From the NCBI GenBank assembly GCA_028673005.1, contig CM054112.1, forward strand, positions 192,561,518 through 192,625,517: a DNA stretch of 64,000 bases, written 5' to 3'. The notes below the pieces were generated by a model. That model saw nothing but the letters and a program-made list of their open reading frames with translations. It was not told where the DNA came from and did no database searches. The position numbers were made by a program, and so were the translations under genes. Origin of the DNA: Tanypteryx hageni. Taxonomy: Eukaryota; Arthropoda; Insecta; Odonata; Petaluridae. Positions within the stretch are counted from its first letter, which is position 1. The number at the start of each line of letters is the position of its first letter. This document shows positions 1 to 13,600 of the stretch, piece after piece.

Positions 1-318
1 AGTTTTGAGGAATGATGCTCGGAACATATGGGCTGCCAATGGAATCGGTTGGTTTTATTCAGTTTTTAATAATTTTTATGCACATTAATGATATCTTAAG
101 AACTGCAATATATTTTCTGGTATTGTTTCTAAAAATACTTCCTTGTAATTGGACTTAAATGTTAATAATAATATTTACGAAGGAATAAATAATTAAGTAG
201 AATAAAGGTTTGAACCTCTTTTAAATTACTTATATTGGTTTTCCCAGCTATAGTATTGTTGGGGAACTGATATTACTATCTATGCAAATAGTATAATGGT
301 AATTTTTATACTTGGCAG
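1..318 (+). other. CTR9 intron, 3' part
   Basis: AT-rich intron ending in a CTTGGCAG acceptor. No repeat or coding signal was recognised. Confidence 0.7.
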
Positions 319-467
319 GATCTGTGCTAGCTCATAAGGGCTGTATCAATGAGGCAAGAGATATTTTTGCTCAAGTCCGTGAGGCAACTGCTGATTTTTG
401 TGATGTATGGCTTAACATTGCTCATATTTATGTAGAGCAAAGGCAGTATGTGAGTGCCATTCAAATG
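319..467 (+). CDS. Ctr9: CTR9 exon: TPR repeat (first in window)
   Basis: Begins after the acceptor TTGGCAG with a split codon and ends at a codon boundary before GTGAGT. It encodes two TPR helix pairs including [17 protein letters not shown] and [13 protein letters not shown], among the most conserved stretches of CTR9. The following intron (468-8188) is 7.7 kb and full of transposons. Confidence 0.93.
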
Positions 468-3400
468 GTGAGTTTTAATCTTGTAGCGAAGTACTAGAGT
501 GGTTAAAATTAAAACCAAAAGTTAAATAAAAAACTATTTATTGAAAATAAGTTAAGGAACGTCTTTGTTTTTCAACATAATTTTCACCCCTTTCAATGCA
601 CTTCTTCCATCATGAATGCTTGGATTTCGTGGTTTCTCTCTGAGCCACTGATGCACAGCTCTTCATACCTTGTCATCAGAGTGGCTTTCTGTACACTTAA
701 TGCCTTCTTGAGTGGCCCACAAAAATTATAGCCTCTTGGGTTAATAGAATAATGGGGTATGGTGTCAACTCATAATTCGGATCGTTAATGATTTTGGCAG
801 TTGCCCAGGTACTATCAGGCATTATCATGCTGTAATTAAATTCCTTTTGAGATCAACCCTCAACTGTGGTCTGTATTGCAGGTTTCATTTGGCTTTTAAC
901 TCCTTAGTTATTTTTGACATAATATTATGTGACTCAATTCCTACCTCTCCTAGTTTTACATTATATTATGCTGCAATACACTTCTAGAACTTTGAATATT
1001 CTGAATGAATATTTTAAATTTAACTTGTGTTTACAAATAATTATTCACTTTTGCTCTTTTCATTTGAACCACTCTTGTAATATGATTTTCATTGTCTTTT
1101 TGTTTTGAAGATGGTAATAACAGATTCAAATCCCATAAGATTACATGCATAACACCATGCAAATGAGTTTATGAGTTTTCTCTCTTGATGTCATGAATGT
1201 TTACAAAATTGAGATATGTTGTAGGGTTTGTGGAGCTGTACATTAGTTAGAAACAGTTCGCCCCTATAAGGCGTGGTTGCCTACCAATCAGGCATATTTT
1301 TTTAATAATCGAAGTGGTGGTATACTGTTAAAAGCGATAAATCAGTTAATTAGGAATGTTTAATTGGAATGTTCCAAATGGTTTCCCAAAGTTTTGTCGT
1401 ATTTAGCAACCAATTCGACCAACTCCACGTAATTACCTTTATTTACAGAGTCACTGGATTCGTCATGACCACGAAATCCAAGTACATGCTCTCCCAAAAA
1501 ACAAACAATATCAGTAAGCCTTTTTAACATTTTCCGATTTTTCTTTACTGCTTCGTTATGCTGGCGATGAGTAATTTCTAACGGCTTATCTAAAACATGT
1601 TCTATTCAAGTTCTTCCATATGTTTTTTCTTGAAAAATTGACTGTAAATGTTCTTTAGTTGTTGAATGTCTCTTTATTACCTTATGAAGATTATTTAAAT
1701 CAGAAATCCCATTTTAGCCCAAACATTTTTGTCGTTCGAAAAAAGTAAGCACAGCCAACAAAATAATTTTGCTTTGCTCACATCCAGTCAACCATTTAAC
1801 AGTGTTATAAATATCTTGGTTAAAATGTCTTGTGTATGATTTAATTTTTATATTTAAATTTAGGTGAGGTTTTGGCGTACATGTTTGGATAATTTCACTC
1901 TGCTTGAAAATTGTTTGATGAAAAACTTTTCTTTAATAAATTACACACTGCACAACACGAAACCTCGCCAGAGCTGCTTGAAAGCACAACAGAAGCATTT
2001 GAGGCACTCGGTTCATTCATGTTTGCAATTTTCAAATTGCTTCCACTACGTACTTTATTATGCTGAGAAAAACTGCAAAATTTCTCCTATCTGAGCCAAA
2101 ATGTTTGGAAATAATATCTGTTCACTCACTACTATAACACAAACACTTGTATTAGCATGAAGGTTCATGTGAAAAGTCAGAATTGCGACTTATTGAAACT
2201 AATATAACCAAACCAGACGCCTAGTCTCTGCACGTATACTACAGCAAATGGCTCATCGACATGTATGCAATAATATTCTTGCATCCTAGTATGCTAGTGG
2301 TGTTTTTGGCCATTGTATGGTGCCAGCTGTAAGGAGGATTTTTAAAATGTTGCACAGTCGCATGGTTTTACTGAAGGTGTGCTTCTAAAATTGCACTTGT
2401 GAATGAGTAAATTTTATTGTTGTAACTGTTATTATTATTTTAATTTCTAAATTGGAAGCAATGCTTCCCTTGCTTCCATGGTGGATTCGCCACTGCTCTA
2501 ACATAAGTTTGACATTTTGATGGATCATGCAGACAGTGCATGCTGCTAGTTCTGGTGAGAATGCAATTCCTCAGTTGTAACTGGCCAAACTTTGAAAATC
2601 CAACTGCCAAGTTTGGGTAACGTAGCTTGAATTGACAATATTGCTCTTTAAGTTTACACAAAATGTCTTTTTTGAAGGTGTTCTCTTTTGCCATCGTTCA
2701 TTTTCAGAGACAAAGTCCTTGGTACTTGCCATTAGATGACTATTTTAGTCATTTTCATAAAAAGCTCTCACTAGAGCAGCAGTCTCTTGGGGCAGTGTCT
2801 TTCCGGGTATAGGGTATGGTCAGGGCCAGCCAAGTACTTTTGGGGGCCCGAATGCAAGCAAGTTTTTGGGGCCTCCCTATGTCAAAAAAACCTGCCATTT
2901 TTTACACATCAATGTTACAGCTTAGAGAGAACGTACTTTCAAAGGTGATTAAAAATATTGCTTGGAACAAAAAATATAAATATATTAATAAAAACAAAGT
3001 ACATTTTAATTACAATAATTATTACATGGGATTTCTGTAATGTCATATTCTCAATAACATCAGAAAAATCACATTCTTGAACAATATTTTTTTAAATGCT
3101 TAATAACTAAAAGCGTTTAAATGCTCGTTACACATCATTGAGCGAAGATAGTTTTTAATAATTTTTAATTTACTAAAAGATCGCTCTGCACTTGCTACCA
3201 TTATGGGCAAGGTCAAAAATAACCTAAGTACGGTCATAACCTTGGGTAATATATCACCCTGCATTTGACTGCCTCTTCATTGCTTCGGGAGAATCGTCTC
3301 AAAGGATTGGATCGACAGATGCAAAGGAAAAGAAAGTGAAGCGGGCAGCTGCAGTGAAACGCATTATCAGTGTTGCACAGCAAATGAGTGGCGAAGGTTT

Positions 3401-6400
3401 CATGCACTTGGTCACAAGTGTGGGACATGGAGAGGAACTGATGGAAGAAGACCTAGAGGATTGGTGAAAAGTGCCGAAGAAGACGAAGAGAATGACCTTG
3501 AGGAATTAGAGCTGGATAATTGGGATTTACATAAGGTTCGTGAAGTGTTCCGATACGTAAAGCAGCTAACTGATACCTTTATCGGTTAGGATGCATCGAT
3601 TGAATGGAGTCTCAAGATCGCTCATGAAATAAACCTCGCATTGGCTCCGTACCAGGAGATATATAAGGAACTCCAGAAGAAAAGAAAACAGCTGCCAATC
3701 ACGATGTTCTTTAAGAAATCGCCTCCTTTTATCTCTACCACCAGCTACTTCCTCAGATTTTGATGATGATTAAATATTAATTTGAATATTAAACATTACT
3801 TCAGTTAATGTAATTTTTTTATATTGCACGTAAGAGAATAATTAAAATTATTTAAATGTATATGAGTTTTCAGTTAATTCCCGAATTCTTACTTTAGTTT
3901 TTCAGTCATACTTTATATTTCATTAAATTTTTTGTGGAAAATTAGGTAGCAGAGCCATTATTCGCGATGTTCGTGGAGCGGAACCCTCACGAATGTTGAG
4001 GGTCTACTGTAGTTTTTAGATTTCTAAATTACAGATAGAAACAACAAATTAAGTAAAAATACAAATCAAAAATAAAATACTATTTATCGTTTGTGTTACA
4101 CATGCTGGTTAATTTATTCCTCTCATTTTATAAACAAAAATTTATTCTTTGATTGCACAGATGTTGTAGTTTTTAGTGCTTTTCGTAATTGCTGAAAAGC
4201 ACTATTATCTTCGTGATGTCTGTCCATCTGTATGCATATATCAGGGAAGAATTGGCTGAACCGATTTCAACCAAATTTGGCACATAGAATCTTCATACAT
4301 GGCCAAAATGACATACCATATTTACCAGATTCCAACACGAGTTTTTTCCAAATTTCAGCTTGCTAAAATCGGGGGTAGTCTTAAAGTCAGATATAAAGTA
4401 GGGCTATGCATTTAGTTGACGTTTTTTGAACATGTGAAACATAAGATAAAATAATTATATCTGAGATATCACAATGTTCTCAATATTTTTCCCTCAGATG
4501 AGAATTTAGCGAGAAGCAAGCGAGGTACGTTGTAAAATACGTGTAGATACATGTGAAGTAGTCGTAATTATTGTCCGATTTTAACCAAAATTGGAATCGG
4601 TCAATTAATTTGAACAAAACTACCCAATACCAAATTTCATCACAAACCTTGAAACAAAGGAACATTGTGAACTACATGTAGGTCTTCATGTAAAGTGGTT
4701 GTCATTGTTGTCCGATTTTAACCAAATTTGAAATCGGTCGACTGATTTTAGCAAAACCAAATTTCATCAAAATACATAAAGCTGTTCCCAAGTTGAAACA
4801 AAGGAACATTGTAGATCATCATGTAAAGTGGTCATTATTGTTGTCCGATTTTGACCAAAATTGAAATCGGTTGATAAATTTTAGCAAAACTCTCCAATAC
4901 CAAATTTCAACATAATACCTCCAGCGATTTCTGTGTTTTAACATGTGGATGGACAGATGGAATCGACCTCCCCTATATGCGTGCACATCGTGCAAAGAAT
5001 GCATAAAAACAATGCCCAAGGAACAAATGCCTACTAGAGTAATAGATGTCATGAAAATGGATGGATGTCAAAAGAATTTATGAGAGATTGGTTACACATC
5101 GTCTGGAATAGAAGACCAGAAGCACTATTAAGAAAAAGAGGGATGCTTGTACCAGATGCATTCAAAGGACACAACTTCTGAAGTTAAAAATTCAATTAAT
5201 GCAATGATTACCAGCCTTTTAATAATACCTGGAGAAATGACATCACAGCCTCAAGTTCTTGATTTTTCTGGCAACAAGTCATTTAAAGATAATTTACAGG
5301 GTTTATATTCTGAGTGATTATTCAGTGGAGACCAACCTATAACAACAAAAGGAAACCTAAAAAAACCTACTATTTCAATGCTCTGCCAATGGATCAAGGC
5401 CCAGTGGCGGCTCGTAGCTAAAATTAGTGGGGGTGCTGCTCCAGAAAATTTTTAGCCTTTGTTTTAAAATTGTGTAAAAGGAAAAAAACATGTATAAAAA
5501 GAAAATTTATTCAGGAACTTGATAAAATCTTAACAAAAAAAAACAAAACATTTTTTACTTACTTTAACTTAAATTGTTACAGTTCAAGCTTGATCTATTC
5601 ATTTAAAAATGAAATCCATTCTTCTTGTTTTAATTTGCGCAAAAAGTTCAATAATTTTCTCCTTGATCTCTGGATGACAATTGAGGAAAATTTTCTCCAT
5701 TGAAAGTACTGCAAGCGCATTTAGTCTTTCCGAATTCATAGTGCTTCTTAAAAAAGTTTTTATTCTTTTCAATGTTGAAAAGCAGCGCTCTGCCTCTGAT
5801 GTAGTCATGGGAATTGTCAAGAGGATTTTTATCAGTTTCGTAATTTCACTAAAAACACAAATATGGTACACGGTTTTTTAGCACAACACACGCTGAGTAA
5901 AAAAAAACTTCCTTCCACCATCACGCCAGAGCCGGCACTGCGAGAGCAACAGTGCTCTCTCTACCTGGCAGTCCCGCCTTCCTCCCCACCCCCCTCCTAT
6001 GTGCGCATGCGCACAACAGTCAAACACCACGTCGCTGGCACTGTGAAGCGCACAGTTCCATACAAAGATTTTTGTATCTTTTTCATAAACTGGGGGATGG
6101 CTACTGAAGTACTGACATTAAGCTTAAGGAATATATATTGTACTACAAAAATAAAGAAAGAATTAAAGAAAAAAGGACTCATTATATTAAATGTTATCGA
6201 TAATATCAAGTGGAAATAGGGGGTGCTGCAGTTCCGCAGTGCCTATACACGAGCCGCCACTGTCAAGGCCTCATGGCAACAGATAAATACAGAAGTAATT
6301 GTGAGTGCATTGAAGAAGTGATGCTTATCCAATGCCATAGATGGAAGTGAAGATGATGTTTTGTGGGAGTCGATGGACAAAGTTTGGAGTGATAAAGACA

Positions 6401-7652
6401 GAAGAGAGTGAGGACAATGATGAAGAGAGGATGACTGATGTAGTGTAAAGACCTATGATATTCAAGAAAATTATGGGACCCAATAAAAATTTTTGCTAGT
6501 TTTGTGAACTTTTTAATTTCTGAAGGAATCATATGTAATCAGATCATAAAATATTTCTTGTTTGGCAGTCAGAAAAAGGGTGGTTGTCCTAGATTCAAGG
6601 TCATCTTGTATTCAGGTAAATACGATATTTGGATCAGATTGGCCCAGCAGGGGTGCCACAATTGAAAAATAAAACTTTTTGGTAATTTTTAATTTGGAAG
6701 GAATTGGCGAAACCGATTCCAACAAAATTTTGTATGAAGGAGGTGTGCAACATAAAAAAACAAAATCAGTATGTTTAGCATAGATGTAGATAGCAGGGCT
6801 ACCACAATATAAGAAAAAATAAAATTTCTTTTTACACCTATTTATGTTGAACTGTCGGCATCAATTTTAAACATATTTAATATTTATAACTAGCATAATT
6901 GCCCGTACTTTACCCTGGGTTTACAGTTTAGAATTTTTCATGCACATATCACTTGGTAATATTTTTATCCAACTCTTACATTGTGATAGCTCTGCTTTGT
7001 AGATCCGTTCTAAACATGTTTATTTCATTTTGCCATGCTATACCTGCACTACAAAAGAATTTCTTATTGAAATCGGTTCAGCCAATACCTTCGAAATTCA
7101 TAGTTACAGAAAAATTCTTATCTTGATATTGTGGAAGCCCTGTTAATGGACCCGGTTGAAATATACTATTTGGGTTATTAATTTATATGAAGATTATATA
7201 TACCATCATGGGTTAAAATCCATGCGGACAGCTCTCTAGAAATACATGTAAATGAAATATTATTTTACCTTTAACTGTGGTAGCCCTGCTCTTAAGCTCC
7301 ACTTTAAAAATCTTGATTTCATTATGGTATTTTGTAAAAATCATATATATATAAAATTTAGTTGACATCCATTGAGCCAATTCATTCCAAATACATAGTT
7401 ACTGAAAGAGTTTAATTTGTAATTGTAATGGCCCCAATTACAAATTAAACTCTTTCAGTAATTATGTATTTGGAAGGAATTGGCCAAATGGATTTCAACT
7501 AAATTTTGTTTATAGAATTTGTACAACATACCATAATGAAATCAAGATCTTTAAAGTGAAGCTAATGAGCAGGGCTACCACAGTAAAAAGTAAAGTAATA
7601 TTTCTTTTACACGTATTTCTAGAGAACTGACTGCAAGGATGTTAATCAAATA

Positions 7653-7690
<38 letters not shown>

Positions 7691-10600
7691 TATATAAATA
7701 AATAACCAAAATGGCATATTTCAACCGGGTCAACTAAACAGCTATAACAATATCAAGGTTGGAATTTTTCTGTAACTATGAATTTGAAAGGTTGAACTGA
7801 TTTCAAAGAAATTTTCTGTGTAGGGTGAGTATAGAATGACAAAACGAAATGAGCATGTTTAGAGCGGATTTAAAAAGCAGGGCTACCACAATACAAGGAA
7901 AAATAATTTTCTGATTTTATAGAAAATACATTAGTATACGATTATACTACAGCGAATTTAACGAAAAGCACATCTGTACCTAGGGAAACCCATGTACATC
8001 CCTACTTGTTAAGTATATTGTATTATTTTAGTTACAAAATTAACAATCTTAATTTTGGCCACTCATGGGATGCCGGAATTTTACTGGTTTTGTGAGTCCA
8101 AAAGTCGGGGAACCACTGCTTTAGATGTATTTTAGTGTTTATGGTTAAGATATTGTTCCTTGATTTTATCATATATTTTTCTTTTTAGTATGAAAATTGT
8201 TTGCGGAAGTTCTACAAATATCACCATGTGGAGGTGCTGCAGTACATGGCTCGAGCTTATTTTAAAGCTGGGAAACTGAAGGAGGCAAAAATGACCTTAC
8301 TTAAGGTGAAAAATTATGAAAATTCAACATATTATTGCTTATGATTTCTATTGTTTAGAATTTGTATAGATTCATTTGTTGTGTCTTTTATTATTTAATA
8401 ACTCATATCAAATTAAATTTACTTTCATTGAAGGCACGGAGGGTTGCTCCTCAAGATACAGTGTTGCTGTATAACATAGCTTTAGTGCTCCAGAGACTTG
8501 CCACATACATTCTTAAAGATGAAAAGTCTACCTTGGATACTGTGCTTCGAGCAGTTCATGAGCTTGGACTTTCTCACAAGTGAGTGATGGTATAAAATTT
8601 GCATCAATATGGCATAGTCTCAAACTTTTCATGTGAAGGATCAATGCATTATTAGTTGTAAATTACATGCCATCATTGTGACTCTTGGTTCCCTGTTTTG
8701 TCTGTTGGTCTCAGGTTAAATCACAGAACAAATTGCATTGCTTTTTCCAAAAGACAAAGAAATACAGTAAAACCCTGATTATCCATGGTAATTAGGATTT
8801 GGGTAGGCACAGATAATTGAAGGACCCGGTTAATCTGCAATTGTAAAGGCAAAATTTGGTATATTGTCTATTAAATCTTGCAAAAATTTATTTTTGTAAA
8901 TACAGGTTGCATGCCATAAATAAAATCTATCAGTTAAACTATAAACTGTGATTAGGGTGGACTAAATTAATAAAAAATGAAAATATTTTTAGCAGCGACT
9001 ATTCTGCTTGACCAACAGATCACTACTGTGTGTGCGCATGAAAATTATGGGACAATAAGATAAAACGTTAATAAAGCATTCATCCATAGTGTAATTTAAC
9101 ATCACTGTTAATTTAAGGTGGTCCTTGGTTTGTAAGAATATCTCTAAAATAAAAGAGAAAACTTATTTTCATTTCCATTTAAAAAGGTAGGTAAATCAGT
9201 TAACATTACATTTTTTGGCCAAGAACTGGGTCAACTATGTCTCTTTTGCTGAAACAGCTTTTGTTTGATTGATTTGATATATCAGCAGATGTTTGACAAA
9301 TCAGTGAAATGTGTCATTCATTTTTCACATAAGAGGGAAAAGTTCAAACTCACTTCAGAATGTACAGTTGATTAACCAACTCACAGATAATCAGGATTCT
9401 ACTGTACTTAATAACCAAAGTTTCATAGCATACTTAGACTCCTTATTGCTTTGGATTAATAGCAAGGAAACCTATAAAATGTTGCTAAATACTGAAAAAA
9501 TGTAAAATGATATGTTACTAAATACATTCTTATGATTTTTATACAAAGTATTCTCGATCAATAGATTAAATTTTATCAGGCGTTTTATCGTTCATCCTTG
9601 ATTGCCATACTTAAGCATGAGAGTTTTTATCCCAATAATTTTTTTGATCATGATTAACCTAAGTCATTTTTGTTTTATGTTATTGCCTGAGGGTTAAATT
9701 CATTGGTGATTGTACTGTGCATTAGATACTTCCAACATCTCTCAGTCCATGGTGACCGTTTGAAGTATGACATAGCCGTGGCTGCAGCAGAAGCACGTCA
9801 GTGCCAGGATCTCCTTTCTCAAGCACAGTATCACGTGGCAAGGGCTAGGAGATTAGATGAAGAGGAAAAGCAGCTGCGTAAGAAGCAGGAAGAGGAAAGA
9901 GAAGCTTTCAGACTGAAGCAACTTGAAGAACAGGTTCCAATCTTATTACTTCTAATATTTTTCTGGATTCTGCAAAACTGTTAATGTAAAAAAATGTTAC
10001 TTCATTAAAAGCTAAAATGATGGATTGGTAAGTTAATGTCCTGGTGTGTTCATAAAAATTTTTGGATAATTTTGTTTATAGAAACGGATGGAGGAGCAGC
10101 GTAAAGCTGAAGTGGAGCAGCTGCTGCTTAAGAGACGCGAGTATAAGGAAAAGACAAAGGGTGCTTTATTGTTTGGAGATATGCCATCAGAGAAGAAGAA
10201 GGGAGGTCCCAAAGGAAAGCGTAAAGATGAAAGGTATGAAAGGGAAGTTGTAATTGTTTTGTCGGTGTGTGTAAGTTAACTTATGATTGAGAAGTAGGTC
10301 TTTGTCAAAAAGTAGACATTGAAAACAAAGTGAACATTTTTATGTATTTGTTTTTGGTAGGTATCTGTCAGATGACTCCGGTGATAGTGGAGATGGTGGA
10401 CCAAGGTTGGAAGGTGATGAAGGTCCTCCCAAAGGACAGAAGAAGCGTAGAAGGAAGGAAGCATCAGGGTGAGTGCGTCATGATCCCAATGACTAAAGGT
10501 ATTACTAAAGAGCATTAAATGTCAAGAATCGTGATTGTCTGTAAAAAAATCTTCATGTTCTGGTTCTGCTTAGTAACTGAAAGGTGGAGTAATATATTTA

Positions 10601-13600
10601 TAGTGAAAAATTAACATTTTTCTTTGCTTCTTAATCATGATTTCATTGAAATGAAATTATTGACTTGTGTAGAGTCAGTATTTTAACATCTTTCCAGTTT
10701 GATGGACATTTTTGCTGACTTTATATTTGTTTGAAATTTTTGTACGATTTATTTTTCCTTTATTGTATTTATGGTAAGAACCTGGATTTATGCACAGAAG
10801 CAGCTAAAATATTTTTCTGTCCTTTAACCTTGTCTTTATCCTAAATTTTAATGGGATATTTGTTTTAAACTGAGTGTTACATTAACAAAGTCCTTATAAG
10901 TTTGAATAAGCCGGTGTTTTTTTTGCATATTCCTAAATTATTAAATTATTCTCATCACCTTGTTTTTTAGTTAGATGTTTCTTTGTTTTGGGAGTTGTAA
11001 GATATGTACAGCTTTGATACAGGAAATAACCAATGAAGTCATTTTTATTATTATCTGTTTTGCTTTTTTAATTATCTGCTTGATAAATCTAAATATAATA
11101 CACTGCTCCCCAGTTATTACGAGGGTTTTGGGGGAGTAGTTGTGATCTCTGTTAAAAGACAACTGCAGCCTAAACGAGGACACGATTGTATTGTACAATA
11201 CAGCATGTACAAACAGCATTTTTATTTTTAACTTTCTTAAATTGCTACAAACAACAAAATAAAAAACAATATAAAGTTAGTACAAGAAATTTATTTAACT
11301 AGTTCTTTAAAAAGTCAGTAATGTTTTGTTGTTTTTTACATTAGTTCCTTAAAAAACGACAGGACTTTCTTTTCAAGAAACGGGGAGGGAGGAAGGCCTG
11401 CGGTATAACCAATGACGTTATAAACAGGGAGCGGTGTAACTGTATCTCAGCTTTCTTGAAATTCTTGTTAATTAGTCAGTTGAAGAGTTGATTTGAATAT
11501 TATGCTTGAATTCATTATTTTATGTGTTCCAGTTATTAATCCAAAAAATAAAGTTCATTTAAAACTTTCTAATTCCAACATTAATTTCTAATTGCAGTTT
11601 GATGTTGTTATTGCTTTTAATGGTAGAATTGATTAGAAATATTTTTGGTCATTCAGATCTGAGGGAGAGGGCCGAAGGAGGAAGAAGAGTAAAGGTGATG
11701 GACCGAACAGGAGAAGGATGGGTAAGGGTAGAAAGGGAGGGGAAGAAGGGGGAGGAGGAAGGAAAGGAGGTGGTGGAGGAAGAAAGGGAAGAGGTGGAGG
11801 AGCTGCTGGTGGAGGTGGAGGGAGGAAGGTAAAAAATACCATAGAGTTAATTTTTGGCTTTATTGTTTTTATTTATAATTATTTACAATTAGTTTAGACA
11901 AATTCATGTTTATGACTATTCAACTTTGAAATTGTCATTTATTATTAAATTTTGTTTTATTCTCAGAACACTTCATATAAGTTTTTAAAGAAAGGCATTT
12001 CTTTCACAGAAACATATTCATCATAATTTTATTTCTAATTCTAAATGCAGGAATCTATAAAACAGTTCATTTTCTAATTGCTTTCTTAATATGAAACTTA
12101 ATTTTAATCTGAAAACACACCATATTAGATTTACAAAAAGGTTTCTTTTGAAAAAATGTTCCAGTTAGCTTATAATTTTATTTCTAAAATTTTCATTTTT
12201 GAGACTTGCTATCATTTGGAATGTTGCGCCACTGAAACCACTAGTCTAAATTATGCTATTCGAGTAAAGTATACATAGTTGTAAAAGTACTTTAAATAAT
12301 GTAGAATCATGCAGCAAAATGCAGTTCATATATATTATTAATATTTATTATCTTAAAATGCATAGGATAATCTTGTGAAATGTTTTTAAGATTTTTGTAT
12401 CCTTTACTTTATTGTATAGTATGTATGATTCTTAAACTGAAATCAACATATGTATGTTAATATTTTTTCATATTAAAAAAGATTATTAAGTATTTCACAT
12501 TTTTTATAAACAGAGCCCGAACCTCTCTGGAAAGCAGAAGCTCAAAATTGTGTCCAAAGAAACTATTTCCACAAGTGAATCAGATTCTGATGGAGGACAA
12601 CTTAAGATTGCTAGCCCGTAAGTGTTGTGCTTGAAATACTTAAATTGTGTGTTGCTAAAACATTTATCAGACATTTATTATTATTTGAATAAAAAAACTG
12701 TTTTTATGATGATATGGATTTTATGTACCAATATTGTTTGATATTGATAATCATGAGGCCTTTTTAAAACCATAAATCAATTTTATTTTTCATAATTGAA
12801 AAATTATATTGCTATGTAATATTTAACCATAAATAATTTATATCATTGATAATCTTATTTAGGGACAGCGGAAGTGACCGTGGAACTAAATCGAAGAAGA
12901 GACGTATTGCCTCAGAGTCTGAGAGTGGATCAGCTAGATCCAGGTCAAGTTCTCGCTCAAGGTCAAGATCCAAAAGTGGATCACGCTCGGGATCAGGCAG
13001 TCCGCCACCTTCTCGCTCAAGGTCAAAAGTTAAGTCAAAAGCAAGATCTCGCAGTGGTTCAAGATCAGGATCAAGATCTAAAAGCCCGTCAAGATCTCCA
13101 TCTAGATCGAGATCTCGCTCTAGGTCCAAAAGTGGGTCAAGGTCTCGCTCTGGAAGTAGATCAAGATCCAGATCCAAGAGCCCCTCAAGATCAAGAAGTA
13201 GGTCAAGGTCGAGATCCAGATCTAAGAGTAAATCCAAATCTCGGAGTAGATCCAGATCTGGGAGTAGGTCCAGGTCTAGGAGTAGATCCAGGTCTAAAAG
13301 CAGATCAAGGTCTAAAAGCAGGTCCAGATCTAAAAGCAGGTCCAGATCTAAAAGCGGATCCAGATCTAAAAGCAGATCAAGGTCTAGGTCAAGGAGTGGT
13401 TCAAGATCAGCAGCAGCCTCTCAGCATAGTGGATCGGAAGGTGGAGGCTCTCCAGATCACCGAGCAAGGTGAGTTTTTATTGATCAAATATTTCCTTTTT
13501 GACATCACACAAATCTGAACTACTGTGCTTTTTGCCCTTTTATGTTTGCCAATAATGGCTATTTTTAGCGAAGCCTATGAAAAAAATCAGTGTTGTTCCC

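Larger units (their letters stand above)
4316..6625 (+). mobile_element. pogo-type element interrupted by a nested hAT copy
   Basis: TA at 4314-4315 and 6626-6627 bracket inverted ends CCATATTTACCAGATTCC (left) and TCGTATTTACCTGAATAC (right, reverse complement). On the plus strand, 5080-5394 and 6271-6450 read as the two sides of a pogo/Jerky-type transposase C-terminus: [20 protein letters not shown] then FKGH, and after the hAT copy [18 protein letters not shown]. Stops and shifts are frequent. At 4540-4930 a unit of roughly 130 bp with TTGTCCGATTTT is repeated three times, possibly an internal expansion. Other copies of this left end occur at 26172 and 26714. Confidence 0.72.

Noticed and set aside
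11633..11842. Minus-strand Pro-rich ORF
   Set aside because: Mirror image of the Gly/Lys-rich CTR9 exon.
12812..13237. Minus-strand 141-codon Leu/Asp-rich ORF
   Set aside because: It is the reverse complement of the RS repeat exon of CTR9; composition alone keeps it open.
12874..13518. Plus-strand 214-codon ORF in a second frame over the RS exon
   Set aside because: Same repeat read in the wrong frame; it does not join neighbouring CTR9 exons.
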